DNA of 64,000 bases. Origin: Epithemia pelagica (Eukaryota; Bacillariophyta; Bacillariophyceae; Surirellales; Surirellaceae). This document shows positions 40,716 to 51,479 of this stretch, piece after piece. Position 1 is the stretch's first letter, and the number at the start of each line of letters is the position of its first letter. The position numbers and the translations under genes were made by a program. The notes beneath the pieces were generated by a model. It was not told the DNA's origin. It did no database searches and saw nothing but the letters and a program-made list of their open reading frames with translations. The stretch lies in assembly GCA_946965045.2 (NCBI GenBank), contig OX337240.1, positions 2,046,001 through 2,110,000 on the forward strand. The letters run 5' to 3'.

Positions 40716-41371
40716 TCAGGAGGTGTCAGAACAACAGTTTTCAGGGCGGGGACAGCTGACGGAGGAGGGGGAGAGCAGGTGGGTCATGGGTGCTGTCGTT
40801 GTCTGTTTGCCCACAAACTTCGGTTGGATAGGAGTTCCAGAATTGTCCGTCACTGAGAGGTTGTCTTGAACACTCACGTTGTCGCTCTTGCCAACTTCTT
40901 GCCTGTACTCCTGCACGTCTTGGAACTCCTCCCAAGCATTGTTTGTGAACTCGTTGGCCTCTGCACCATACTTGGTAAGCATTGCAATATACTTGTTTAT
41001 GGGGATACAAGTATAATGGGAACAGCACTTTTGAAACAGACAGAAGTTGCACCATTTGGAATGCTGGAGTTGTCATGTTTTTTCTTGGTCCCTTTTCCAT
41101 CCAACTGCATGAAAACATCGGGGTCCATGTCCGAGTGCATGAAGGCCCCCGGTATGTCAGCGACAGCGATGCATCGTCGTTCCAATGCATCAATTAATGT
41201 GGTGATAAAAACTGCTTCTGTAGATATGGTAGGCGAGGCTGACTCACTCTTTATAATGAATGGTCGTTGCTTGCATCCATCAGTGCATCCTCGGCCTTTA
41301 ATCTTCCCGCAACGTTTTTGTTTTAAGAACATAAGGTAGCCTAAGGCCTGCTTGATCTGGTCCCAAGTCAA
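40716..41371 (-). pseudogene. copia RT fragment, second lineage
   Basis: Minus strand from 41371: WDQIKQALGYLMFLKQKRCG, KIKGRGCTDGCKQRPF, then STEAVFITTLIDALERRCIA and VADIPGAFMHSDMDPDVFMQ. The phrase ALGYLMFLKxKRCGxIKGRGCxDGRKQR and motif A xVDIPGAFMxAD are, from memory, hallmarks of a distinct copia-like lineage in diatoms. After VFMQLDGKG it shifts frame near 41000 and continues as an acidic segment (TNNAWEEFQDVQEYRQEVGK) to 40716. Catalytic FVDD motif absent. Confidence 0.7.
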
Positions 41372-41379
41372 GTCGGATT

Positions 41380-42173
41380 TGTGTACTGCCTTTAGGATGC
41401 CACGATCTCAACTTAGACCATTGAGTTATGCCATGGAGGTGCACTTGGATTCTAGTTGCATGCGCTTGAGAATATTGGGCAAAACTCGTTGGGCCATAGT
41501 ATCCAAGCAGTCACTGATACCACGTGAACTGAGTACTTAGAGCAAGAGAGGTGCAAATCAAGATTGGGAGGCCCAGGGCTCATGAGATCCATGAGATCGA
41601 CATGAAAGAGGGGGATAACATTCTTGCTAGGTCTAACAGGGTTTTTGTTCAACGACACTCCCCTACCGGGATTTCAAACTACTCCAACAACATAAAGTCA
41701 AGGACAGTTTTCCTTTGCCACCTCTAATGTTCGTATCTTGCTGGCTTGGTTATCACTGTCATTCTGTTGCCCTGTACGTGTCGTCAAATGCTGGGAGTTC
41801 CGATTCAACTGTGGACGGGTTGTGGGCACAGACGTTGGCCGGGGGCCCTCGCTCTCTCTGTGAAACCCATTCTAACCTAAAGAGAAACTCAGTGGACTCT
41901 CGCCAGAGCCATGTTCTTCTCTGTCGGTGCCACTTTTGCACCAAAAAAACCAAAGGCCGCCTATGCGACTTAGTCATGAATAAAATGTAACTCGTGAGTG
42001 GGATGAAGTAACTTAAGCAAGTGATAAACAGTGCCGTCGAGAATCACAATGAAAACAGTCATCGGGCGAAGACATTCTTCAATCTTCTTTTGTCGATGCT
42101 TGTACACAGTGGTCTGCACTATGACAATCTACGGGATTCTCTTGTGAAGGTTGTCGGACGCTATTTTCGTACC
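41380..42173. other. no recognised gene
   Basis: The sequence just right of the RT piece may be its degraded upstream part (VLPNILKRMQLESKCTS-like reading). Frames at 41715-41990 have no motif. Confidence 0.35.
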
Positions 42174-42529
42174 ATCGCCATGGACCAGTTTGCCAAGCAA
42201 GATGAGATATGGGCAACCTGAAATTACTTAAAAACTTTTCTGACTTCCACCAATCAACCAGGAACAACAACATGAAAGTTTTGGATCCCACTCGTACCTT
42301 GGTGCTAACTCTACAAGAAAGAAACACATCACCTCCCTGTGTGTGGAACAAACACAACAATCAATAAGCAAACGACAAAACAGAGGCCATTGTGGCTAGT
42401 GTGAAGCAGTGGTAAGTCTGCATTGTATTAATTTGTATATAGAACATTCTGACAGACTTGATCACAAAAAAGTGGTTCCAGCAGGTGGTCAAGTTTATAT
42501 CTTCTGGTAAATATCAATGAAACTTCATG
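42174..42529 (-). repeat. 356-bp dispersed repeat, copy 2 (inverted relative to 16.7 kb)
   Basis: Reverse complement of 16675-17030 with very few mismatches. Immediately after its end (42529) comes GCAGCTAATGCCGTTCTTT, which also occurs at 24351-24370 in another ORF. Confidence 0.85.
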
Positions 42530-43562
42530 CAGCTAATGCCGTTCTTTAAAGCCATGAACCATAATGGCACGGAGACGGCAGTCCACCTCCCTTCGTCGGG
42601 CCTGTCTCCTAACATATCTCAATCGCCAAAACTACCACCGGTGTCATGCCCACTTGCTTGTCGCTCACTCTACACGTGTCACCGCAGCCGTCGCGCTATG
42701 GAACCGGTTGTTGATGAATTTTGTTGCGAAGTGGGAGGAGCCAATGGGCTGCCCGAGGAAACGGGTGCCCGTGGTAAGTTCTGCGGATGATGGATTGTTG
42801 GGAGAAAGGAGTGTCAATGCTTCTTGGAGACAGGTCTGGTGCGCCGTCGGGAGTTGGCCCAGTGGTGACGCATTGGTAGTGGATGTAAGGATTTATGTTT
42901 TTGACAGATTGAGTTGTATTCCCATGGGCTCACCAAGTTGTTGGAATCGCTGGATAAACCATGCAATGTCTTGGTATGGTAGACAGATGGACGTGTCATC
43001 CATGATGGATGCAGTGTGGGCAACGCCGCCTTTGTTGTCGTCGTAGTTGTCGCCGCTGAGGTTTCATATATCCTTAACTTCTGTTTACTTTTAATGTTGG
43101 GAAAAATTGTGACCCGAAAATCTAATGAAGTGACAATGGTGCAGCTTCGACAGGTTGTAGAAAATTCAATTTTCAGTCTTTTTGTCATCGGACAAAACAG
43201 GGTGCTGGATTGGTTACTCAACAGATAGATGAAAGTGCTCTGTGACAATTTCATTGGAAATTGGGTTAATAGGACCTTAACCAAACCGGATGGTCTGTTA
43301 GAAGCAAATTTTGGGTCTTATACGAAGCATTCATTATTTCAGAGTAAATTTTGGGTTTCCGATGTGGTACTGGGGAAATTTAGAACAAAATAAGTACTCA
43401 TGGTGGTTGTTGAGTGGCTAGTCCTTCTTATCCAAGTTATGAGCTCTATTGAGCACTCCATTAATCCCATCAGAGGGTATGTGACTAACTATCATCCAGG
43501 ACCACAGCCTTCCGTGGTTTCATGTCCAATATTGTCCATCTTTTGTGTAGCCAGTTGACAAG
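42530..43562. other. no recognised gene
   Basis: A 160-codon plus-strand frame (42564-43046) and a minus-strand frame (42814-43284) overlap; neither shows a motif. GTCCATCTTTTGTGTAGCCA at 43538 is a single copy of the unit tandemly repeated at 44.6 kb. Confidence 0.35.
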
Positions 43563-43913
43563 TTGAAACTTTTACAAAAGTTGTACAAAGAAGACCCTGC
43601 TTGGTGTCAAGCGCACCAAATTAATGAGGACATTGATACAGATGGAGTAGAACAATACAAGTATTCAGGTTGTGCAAACAAAAAGAGACGTGGTATGAGT
43701 GATATTGGTCTTGATCGTCTTGATGAATTGCAGCAGAAGGTGAGGGATGATCGAGAATATGTATCAGTTGATGGACTGTTTCAGAGACAAAATGTGTTCA
43801 TGGAGAATCTTCTTAAGAAAATCGGGAGAGGATGGGATATGTGGACAGTGCTGATCAAGATCAACCGCAGCAGAAAAAGCGGAGGAAGCACGGACTCTGG
43901 TTTTTTTAAATAG
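43563..43913 (+). CDS. unidentified recurrent protein (copy at 52.9 kb)
   Basis: 116 codons. EQYKYSGCANKKRRGMSDIG and LDRLDELQQKVRDDRE resemble ERFKFSRGVGESRKMNETGL and NRLVDLELKVLADRN at 52938-53177. The 3' end (VFMENLLKK...) has a second relative on the minus strand at 52.86-52.97 kb, MENLVKKHRERMGYVDSSAD then PPQQKKRKRGLWFF, which suggests that the true C-terminus ends in a basic, nuclear-localisation-like run and that copy 1 has a frameshift. Function unknown. Confidence 0.45.
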   Translation: MKLLQKLYKEDPAWCQAHQINEDIDTDGVEQYKYSGCANKKRRGMSDIGLDRLDELQQKVRDDREYVSVDGLFQRQNVFMENLLKKIGRGWDMWTVLIKINRSRKSGGSTDSGFFK

Positions 43914-44240
43914 TATCTCTTCATTAGCTTCTGTGCATGTTGTCACATTCTTCTGTGGATGGTATTGATTGTGTTGTGAAATGAGTTACCATAAGTGTGT
44001 GGCTTCTGCTGGTGCTTTTGGAGCCTGAGATGCAAAAGGTGGGTGGCTTCTGCCGGTGCTTTTGGAGCCTGAGATGCAAAAGGTGGGTGGCTTCTGCCAG
44101 TGCTTTCGGAGCATGGGATGCTAATGGTGTGTGGCTTCCGCTGGTGCTTTCGGAGCATGGGATGCAAAAGGTGAGTGGCTTCCGCTGGTGTCATTGGAGA
44201 ATGGGATAGGAGAGATTGGGGGTTTGCCCTTGTGTTATTG
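43798..44240. repeat. inverted partner of 52690-52970
   Basis: The end of the recurrent ORF plus its downstream region, including AGCTTCTGTGC and CTTCTGTGGATGGT, recurs in reverse complement at 52690-52970, with indels. In copy 1 the downstream part has expanded to the 44-bp tandem array. Confidence 0.75.
43999..44210. repeat. minisatellite, 44-bp unit x about 4.8
   Basis: Units start GTGGCTTC(T/C)GC(T/C) and contain GTGCTTT(T/C)GGAGC(C/A)TG; units 1-2 and 3-4 form two subtypes (GCCTGAGATG versus GCATGGGATG), which shows stepwise growth. The partner locus at 52.7 kb holds about one unit. Confidence 0.9.
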
Positions 44241-44557
44241 CACCTGTGGAGAGGGTGTATAGATGCCTTGTTCTGATGAGGTTGGTACTTTGTGTTCAGA
44301 GTGTTTTGGACGTGGAGGGCAAGGTCAGTGTGCTTAGAAGGTAAGTTCTCTGTGCGTGGAAGATGGGAGTGTGCGTGCGTGGAAGCTAGGGTCGCCGTGA
44401 ATGTGTATGATGTTGTATGTGCGTGGTGGTGGTGGGGATGAGTCAAAATGGTGTAAATCCGTATAAAAAAACCGGGTACAAAAAATGGCGCATACGCACA
44501 GCGCGTATGGGGTGTGCGTTTTGGGGGCGCGTGATGCTGCCCTTAGACGAAGTAAAG

Positions 44558-44730
44558 TTGACAGCAATACGGCACAGATGTCCATATTTTGTGTAGCCAG
44601 TTGACAAGTTGAAAAGTAAAAATGACAGCAATACAGCACAGATGTCCATCTTTTGTGTAGCCAGTTGACAAGTTGAAAAGTAAAGTTGACAGCAATACGG
44701 CACAGACAGCCAACAATATGGCACAGATAG
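44558..44730. repeat. tandem repeat, about 70-bp unit x2.4
   Basis: Units contain TTGACAGCAATACGGCACAG and TTTTGTGTAGCCAGTTGACA. A lone copy of the second half is at 43536-43571, about 1 kb upstream. Confidence 0.9.
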
Positions 44731-44734
44731 CCAA

Positions 44735-46030
44735 CACTACCTTTCGCAGTGGTGTAGAGAATGGTTCTGGTACCGTTGCAAGTGACACATCAGCTGCGAT
44801 GGTCATGCCTCCTGGAATCTTTTGCATCATGGTGCTCAGCTCTAGTTGACACTGTTTGTCAATCACCATGACGAAGCGCTTGTAGATTGTGTCTGGGTGG
44901 TGGGGCACAAACTTTATAATACCCTTACCAAACCGTGTGATGAGTTCGTCTTGGACGAAGGGGTCCAATAGACGTTGCATGGGCTCAAAGCGTGCGAGGG
45001 TAGTTTCGACCGACTTCGTGATGAGACGATTGGCCCTCTATTCTGTCAGAACAGTACCAAAACTCTGTATGGACGACTGGTGTTTCTTGCGACCTGCTTT
45101 ATCTCCTGATTTGGACCTGGTCTTGTCAGGATACAGAACTTGATGCACCTGAAGACTCTGATGCTATCACCCTCACTTGGCTGAGTGGACCACCAACAAT
45201 CAAACCCAATTGTTTCTTGGTACGCTTATTAGCTTGAGTTTGGCCATCACAGAGTTGGAGAATTTCAGTAGGAGCATTCTTGCATTTCTGAACGATGTGA
45301 TCAGATGCAACACTTGCATTGAAAGTCTTCCAATTTTTGTACATCTTGCAATGGATGCACACAATCTTCAAGTTTCCTTCTCGATCCGGGTCAGGGGAAA
45401 TCTCAAACTGCTCTCGGATGTATTGATTGGGGGATCCTTCCGTGATGGTGTTGGCTTCGTTGCCCGGTGTTGTCGTTGTATTGGTGGAGTCTTCGTACTG
45501 GTTTTTGTGGTTGTTGGGGTCGATTTTTCTGTGGTTTTGTTTGTATTTTTGGTGCTTTTGGTGTTGTTGTCGGTGGATTTGGTGTTATGGGTGGGTTGTG
45601 TGGTTGCGGTGGAGTCGCCGTGGGGGCCTCGCTCGGGAGTGATGGCATGGGTTTTTTGTCTTGGTTCGGGTGGTGGGACAGAGGGATTTCCTTTTCGGTT
45701 TGGCTTGTGCCTGCAGTGCTGAGGCCGGCTTTGGCCGTTCCAAAGGCACCCGTGGTGGTGGGCATTCCACGGATGGTCTTGCGGCCTTGGACTGGCTTGG
45801 AGTAGACGTGCATCTTAGTGTACATGTATCTTGGGCTTGGTCGGTGGTTGTTGGCTTTGGGCAGCTGGCTGGGCGGCTGGGGGCTCCGGAGGGGACAGAC
45901 GAAAACGCTTGTTTTTCGAGATTGTGAGTTCTTGTTTGTCGTGTGATTGGCAGGGGTCATTTGGTGTTGGGTGAGGAGGGCCATCCGTTTGGGTAGCGGT
46001 TGATTTCATTGTTGGTTGTTTGTTCGCCAT
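44735..46030 (-). pseudogene. hAT-like transposase N-terminal ruin
   Basis: Minus strand from ATG 46030: a polar Pro/Thr/Gln-rich head, at least two frameshifts, then CIHCKMYKNWKTFNASVASD with H and C later (C-x2-C...H-x4-C, BED-like), a basic spacer, an in-frame TAG, then RLLDPFVQDELITRF, FVPHHPDTIYKRFVMVID and PGGMTIAADVSLATV. The order BED-like finger, helical region with VP...T, and a TI..D strand is that of hAT transposases, where that Asp starts the RNase H-like core. The catalytic remainder is lost into the tandem array at 44.6 kb. Assigned by order of motifs, not strong identity. Confidence 0.45.
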
Positions 46031-46169
46031 TGAGGGAGTGGGTTGGCCTTGGAGGGGAGTGGTTTGAGTTCTTCACTGGGAAAATGGTGAAATCCAATTC
46101 GTCTTCGCAATTTGCCCGTGCAACCCGACACCGCGATGTGTTTTCCTGCCCATTGAGTGCTTTAGCGAT

Positions 46170-47102
46170 CTACCTGGTATACCGATTTTCCACCAACGTT
46201 AAGTTCACCCCAGATTTCCGGCCCATGAAATCCGCATCCACATAACAATCAACCTTGAAGGCGGTCGTCGGCCAGAAGATCGTTCCACAATCCACAGTTC
46301 GCCAAAGGTACCTAAAAATCATCTTGATCGCTTGGTCGTGAGATTGCTTCGGGTTTGTCAAGAAACGGGCGACTTGAGAGACAGCGAAGCTGATGTCTGG
46401 TCGTGCGTTGGTAGAAAGGTAGAGGAGCATCCCAAAGATGGAACGATAGTTCTACTTTTCCTTCATCAGTGGGCTGTCGGGATCACTACCAAGACACACT
46501 TGGGAGGCTGGCACAAAGTTGCCATTGAAATTGGTCATTCCTGTGGCTTCGACAATTTTCTTGATGAGCCCTGGTTGAGTCATCGTGATTGTACCATCCT
46601 TGCGAGTAAAGTGGATCCCCAAATACTCGGCAAAGTCACTATCCACGGAGAGTTTGAAACCACGGGTCTTGAGTCGTTCAACAAATTGGTTGATCACATC
46701 CATCGTTGGAGCAATAATGCCACAATCATCCACCCAGAGGAAAACCATCATATTTTCTTTGAGAAAGACACATTCATCGTACTTGCTCTGGGTGAATCCA
46801 TCGTCGAGTAAGGCTTGACGGAGACGCTGGTACCACAAGGGAGGAGCAACCGAGAGTCCATAGAGAGCAACACAGGCGCCATGGTCATTGAGAAAGTGCC
46901 ATCCATTGATGGAGGCATTTTTCTCGATGTAGCACGTAGCACACAACATCTCGAGACCGATGGACGTTGCGATTTGCTCCATCAATTTGGACTCTCTACC
47001 CCTTCTACTTTGTAGCATTTCAGTTTCGGACTTACTTGAGTGTACCCAGGTCTCAGATTGACCACAGGTGCCATGGTGTTCATTCGTCGACCAAAAGAAC
47101 AA
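46170..47102 (-). pseudogene. copia reverse transcriptase with single nonsense codon
   Basis: Minus strand in one frame except TAG at about 46452: ALYGLSVAPPLWYQRLRQAL, DDGFTQSKYDECVFLKENMM, VFLWVDDCGII (the catalytic VDD), FKLSVDSDFAEYLGIHFTRK, LIKKIVEATGM, then past the stop MLLYLSTNARPDISFAVSQV and CYVDADFMG at the RNase H start. WSYRS would be normal where the TAG stands, so TGG to TAG is likely. The N-terminal RT and most of RNase H are missing; it ends beside the hAT-like ruin. Confidence 0.8.
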
Positions 47103-47190
47103 TCACAAAGCAGAGACACGAACCCAAAGCCACACAGATGATCTAATCTTTAACCCCATCAGATGATCCAATCTTTAACCCCATCCTACT

Positions 47191-47586
47191 TTGGCGGGTC
47201 CTGCGCCGCATTCTCCACTACCGTTCCAATGCACCACCCACGACACCGGTGAATTGTTGGTTCAACCCAAAAGAACAACAAGCGAAACCCCGTTTCTGAT
47301 TTCATCCGATAAGAAGACGTACGAGATCTCCTTCGCTCAACTTGTGTCAAAGGTGGTGGCCAAGCCGTCTTCGGCTATCCACCGCACACGATTGCAGACT
47401 CACAAGTACGAGGTGACCGATCTTCAGTTTCGAGTACGCTTCTACTTCTTGGTCGTTAAGGGCCCCTATGGGCATGCGATGCGCACTTTGGAAGAAGAGT
47501 TCAAGTGTAATCGCTTGGACTTGTTTAATATGTCCACTCAAGAACTGTTCATTTCCATGCATCAGTTCTTCCTTTTCTTTTTATAG
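47191..47586 (+). CDS. hypothetical protein
   Basis: 131 codons, uninterrupted and protein-like: LISSDKKTYEISFAQLVSKV, THKYEVTDLQFRVRFYFLVV and MRTLEEEFKCNRLDLFNMST. No family recognised. It follows copia RT debris on the opposite strand; nothing suggests a shared function. Confidence 0.4.
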   Translation: MAGPAPHSPLPFQCTTHDTGELLVQPKRTTSETPFLISSDKKTYEISFAQLVSKVVAKPSSAIHRTRLQTHKYEVTDLQFRVRFYFLVVKGPYGHAMRTLEEEFKCNRLDLFNMSTQELFISMHQFFLFFL

Positions 47587-47666
47587 TTTCTTGACTCTTT
47601 CGATCATAATCTTGACCAACACTGGATGCTTCGGTCCCAAAAGTGAATAGCTCTCCCACGGCTTGC

Positions 47667-47900
47667 TCAATCGTATGAACACCATCTTTTCACATAATCC
47701 AAAATTCTTTGATGGATACCTTCTCTCCCCGATGGCGCATGAAAATCCGAATTCGTTGTGGTTGAGTGGTCAGCCCCTTTCCCAAGTAGCGGAGGCACTT
47801 CCAGATTAAAGGATGCTATATACGCCGTGTGATATGGCGTCTTGTCTCTCACTTTGGCAGTGGTGGCACGTTGATTGGAGCGAGAGAGAGAGAGAGAGAG
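47667..47900 (-). pseudogene. recurrent coiled-coil protein family, copy C
   Basis: Minus strand: NQRATTAKVRDKTPYHTAYI, ASFNLEVPPLLGKGADHSTT and ILDYVKRWCSYD. The first parts match copies A and B nearly residue for residue. Upstream the family sequence is replaced by a (GA)13 microsatellite read as Ser-Leu repeats, so the coil is missing. Confidence 0.6.
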
Positions 47901-47907
47901 AGAGAGT
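47882..47907. repeat. (GA)13 microsatellite
   Basis: About 26 bp of uninterrupted GA at the broken edge of coiled-coil copy C. Confidence 0.9.
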
Positions 47908-47909
47908 TC

Positions 47910-48510
47910 TTCAGCCGTGTTGGGGAAGAACAATTGAGGAGACGTCGACGATAGCCAAGAGGGTGGTGGGGGAGCAGGGGTGGGAGCAGCGGTAGGTGAC
48001 GGAGCTGGCACAGGAGGATCGGACATCAAAGCACGAACTCTCCCACAACGGACGAAGTGCATCTTTGGACCACTTTCGACGCTCCTCCACGGACAAAGAC
48101 ACATGATGGTGGGTGAACCGACGGCGGTTGCAACCCAGGGACGATAAACGATCAAATTACATGAAGCAATACTGATGGTTGTCCCACTTGGGGATAGGGA
48201 CATCGTCTGCCACGGTCTGGCACACTTCCAAACAAATTGCCTCGGACCTTACCACCCTAAAAAATCTTCCCATCTCCACCAACCTTCCGAGCTCATATCC
48301 TGCCCGCATCCATCCCTATGAAGCCCTTTTCCAGCACCCTTTCTTTTCCCTCACAACCAAGCTTTTTTTTGATGTGCTTCTTGGTCGCTAATGGATTCGG
48401 CAAGTTGGCGAAGTTGTTGTTGGAGATAGTCCGGAGAGTCATCCTCTTGTCCGCAGTTTCGGTCGAATAAAATTTCTTCGAGAGTCGAGGGAGGTGAAGA
48501 TGTTGGTATT
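47910..48510. other. no recognised gene
   Basis: Minus-strand frame (to 48203) outside the coiled-coil part is Pro/Ala-rich. 48179-48391 plus has no motif. Confidence 0.35.
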
Positions 48511-48870
48511 GTGGCGTCAGGGGAGTCAGGATTGGTCGTTCATTCTTCTATGGGTACACAAAATAATGAGGATCCCGACGGTGTTCTCAAGTGGTGGGCA
48601 GACGCATCATATGCGACCCACGAGGACTCCAAGGGACACAGTGGTGGTTGTATGAGTATGGGTCGTGGTGTCGCACACATGATCTCAACAAAACAAAAGT
48701 AAGTATCGCGCAGTTCGACCGAAAGCGAATTGATTGGAATCCATGACGTGTTACCTTCGTTGATATGGAGCCAGCATCTCACATCGCTGGATCCGACAAC
48801 CACAACGCCGAGCTTCTGTTGTCACGCCCGTCCCATACTCGGAGGGAAAGACTTTGGGGTTACATCTACC
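48511..48870 (+). pseudogene. copia RNase H fragment with in-frame TAA
   Basis: Reads VLKWWADASYATHEDSKGHS, GGCMSMGRGVAHMISTKQK, TAA, then SRSSTESELIGIHDVLPSLI and WSQHL in the same frame. The pattern WxDAxxAxHxDxKxHTGG...STxQKLNTxSSTEAELVGxxDxxPxxxW is the RNase H of the second copia lineage; the stop replaces Leu or Asn. D, E and D-type catalytic positions (DAS, ESEL) are partly kept. Confidence 0.75.
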
Positions 48871-49230
48871 ATGAATTTGAGCGTTGATCTGATGAACGCC
48901 ACACATTACAATGCTTCGGATGCATCGGTTAGTTTTGTCATATGGACAGAAATTTCTCCGAACACAACAGAGGGATGGTACTTTGTCTTACCAAATGTGC
49001 TTATCAAGAAGAATGGTCATACATACATGGGTCTATGCATCCGGTTATTCCATGGTGTTTCCATCATGTGGGATGAACGAATTATCAGACATGGAGCTTC
49101 CATACACTCCACTACACCAAATTCAGACGGTACCCCAAACTATACTATGGGGTGGTTCTGGGGGACAAACACAAAGATTATCTTAACCAGTAGAAACGGG
49201 GGAGACAACAACGCTATCAATGACGTTTGA
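48871..49230 (+). CDS. unidentified domain fused in frame to copia RNase H remains
   Basis: The frame runs on from the RNase H piece into ASVSFVIWTEISPNTTEGWY, VLPNVLIKKNGHTYMGLCIR, LFHGVSIMWDERIIRHGASI and NYTMGWFWGTN. This part is rich in Trp and alternating hydrophobics, like a beta-rich fold, and does not look retroviral. Unknown family. Either transposon sequence downstream of pol that I do not recognise, or captured cellular sequence. Confidence 0.35.
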   Translation: MNLSVDLMNATHYNASDASVSFVIWTEISPNTTEGWYFVLPNVLIKKNGHTYMGLCIRLFHGVSIMWDERIIRHGASIHSTTPNSDGTPNYTMGWFWGTNTKIILTSRNGGDNNAINDV

Positions 49231-49239
49231 GATTGCATC

Positions 49240-49780
49240 AAAACAATATCAGAATAAGACCATGTAGTTGAAAAAATCACCCATATCTGCTGAAAGCAAT
49301 CAATCTGACCATTCGCGGGCATCTACAATGCAAGATGAAGGAATCCACCTATCCATTCCAATTGATCCAAGATCACTTCGATGTCCAATGAAATCCTCAC
49401 CCATTTTCACAACAGCCTGTCATATCATCAAGAGAACCTGTTTTGGGAAACTGTTGACTCCCTCCCAATTGGGTATCTCAAGTTTAAAGTGAAGAAATTT
49501 TGTTTTGTTATTCATGGGTTTCTGGCGTCTTATGTTTGTGTACTTCAGAGTTGATGTAATCGATGAGAAACGAGAAGACGGATATGGCAAACAAGGAATG
49601 ATAGAGAAATTTGAAAAGATAAACAATTTGATAAGATAAACAATCTATGCGAGCGAATTAAGGATTGTCAGGCAAGTATGGGAATCAATGATTTCGAGAA
49701 GAAGAAGATGACAGAGCGCCTCCAGACTGGTTTCGTTGGTACTTTACTTGCATCTGAAGAAGAATCATATCAAGAAAACA
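49240..49780. other. no recognised gene
   Basis: AT-rich; short frames only. The long plus-strand frame at 49678-50607 is the antisense of copia pol and is not annotated. Confidence 0.4.
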
Positions 49781-49799
49781 TTGAAGTCCCGCATCAACC

Positions 49800-51475
49800 A
49801 TCGGCAGAGGAAAGCCTTCGCCTGCGTTCTGGGTTGGTTTCTGATCATAAACACGGATTCATTGTCGCAAAACACATTCGTCTCACCATCGATGGGAATG
49901 CCCATCATTCAATGGCAGTCTTCATCGCCACAAACTCACTGCCAAATGTAGACGTTTCAACAGTGTTTTGTCGTTTTGAATACCACATGATCGGTGCTCG
50001 CTGCAGAAATATTAGGACTCCCGTTTGTGAGCTCAGCATCGACAAAACAAGTCGTGGTGACAGCGTTTCCACGCGGAGCTGGTGCATTAGGCGGAATCGG
50101 CTCGGCAGCATCAGGAAAATACTCGTCGAAGTCGGGTGTTGTGTCGTCAAACACAATGGCGGATTTATCATACTTCTTCAAGTAAGCGAAGATATGCAAT
50201 GTCTGCTCGAGATGTCCCTCCCGTGGATTCGCCATGTAACGGGACAAATGGGAGACTGCGGTTACAATATCAATGCAACCGAGTTCAACAATCCAACGGA
50301 GGATACCAATCAGTCCTTGGTAATAGTTTGTGCGTCTTGCATCGAGTTCAGGAGTCGCATCCAGTTCCGGGCGATATCCATCAGAGATAGGCGTAGTCAC
50401 CTTGGACTTGAGCTTTTCTCCAGATTTCTCCAGTTCAACCTCGACTTCGGCAATATCACGCTTACAATACTTGTCAGCGGACATGGCCCAACGATCTCGA
50501 TTCGCGGGATCATTCGTGTTGGGAATGGTATAACGCCGTATTTCGGATCCCAGGTATTCGTCGGGTGGTTTGATACTATCAGGCTTGATCGTATAGCGTT
50601 TCTGTAGGTCCTGCATCACAGTCAAGGGATCATGACTAGCGATCAGCAGATCATCAATGTAGACCAAGACATATTCGTAATACTGGAAACCATCAGAGGG
50701 TCGAGTGTTCGCTCGGAGCCATACATCCGGATCAGCTTGATACATCTTAAATCCCATATCACGGAGCGTTGCAGCGATGTGATAACGCCATCTGGCAACA
50801 GAACTTTTGAGACCATACAATGCACTAACAATCAGTGCGGGTTGTCCAACCCTATCTGGTCCAAATTCGAGTCCCGCGGTAGAATAGGTCTTTTCCTTAG
50901 TCGGAATTCAAATATGCATTTTGCACATCGCCGACAAGAACATCTAGACCATTAAGGGCAGCGATAGTAAATGCAATACGTACGCTATTGCGTGATACCA
51001 CACTTGAGTATGTCGACTCTTTGGGTGGATCCGTTTTATGGCCTCCGGCCACTAATCTTGCTTTACGTCGCAGATCGGATTGGATATCGAAGACCATATG
51101 GCATGGGATATGCTTGTACCCCGGAGGCACTTCACCATCGGCAGGGAATTCGAAAGCAATGCCAACGTTCTTCATTTCCTTTTCAATAGCCTTGCGCCAG
51201 AAATCGGTCCCCGTTCGACGGTCAATCGCAAGCGCTTCTTCCACAGAGTGGGGTAACTCAATGCCATACTTGTGCGAACGCTTCCAGTAACGCGAGCGGA
51301 CTTTCTTGATGATCCTATCTTGCTTACGAAGATCACGTGGCACCCACCATGCAAAAGCAGGCTCCTTTTCGATGCCGGCGGACACTGCATATTTGGCGGC
51401 TTCAACCATATTGCCGTTCTTGACGTCCCTCAGCGGCAGCCAAACAGTCGATTGATCAGACAGTTCACATTGCAA
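49800..51475 (-). pseudogene. copia pol fragment: linker, RT and RNase H
   Basis: Minus strand: WLPLRDVKNGNMVEAAKYAV and EPAFAWWVPRDLRKQDRI (linker), then CHMVFDIQSDLRRKARLVAG, YSSVVSRNSVRIAFTIAALN, GDVQNAYLNS (motif A). A frameshift at about 50900 leads to ALIVSALYGLKSSVARWRYH, EYVLVYIDDLLIASH (catalytic YIDD), ILRWIVELGCIDIVTAVSHL, and RNase H with TCFVDAEL, a shift, APIMWYSKRQNTVETSTFGS, a shift, and GETNVFCDNESVF. The longest copia remnant here, about 1.7 kb, 5'-truncated inside the linker and with at least three frameshifts. Confidence 0.85.
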
Positions 51476-51479
51476 TTCA

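Noticed and set aside
43999-44210. CRISPR-like array
   Set aside because: Units are contiguous without unique spacers; a eukaryotic minisatellite.
49678-50607. 309-codon plus-strand open frame
   Set aside because: It is the antisense of a well-recognised copia RT/RNase H on the minus strand; composition is not protein-like.
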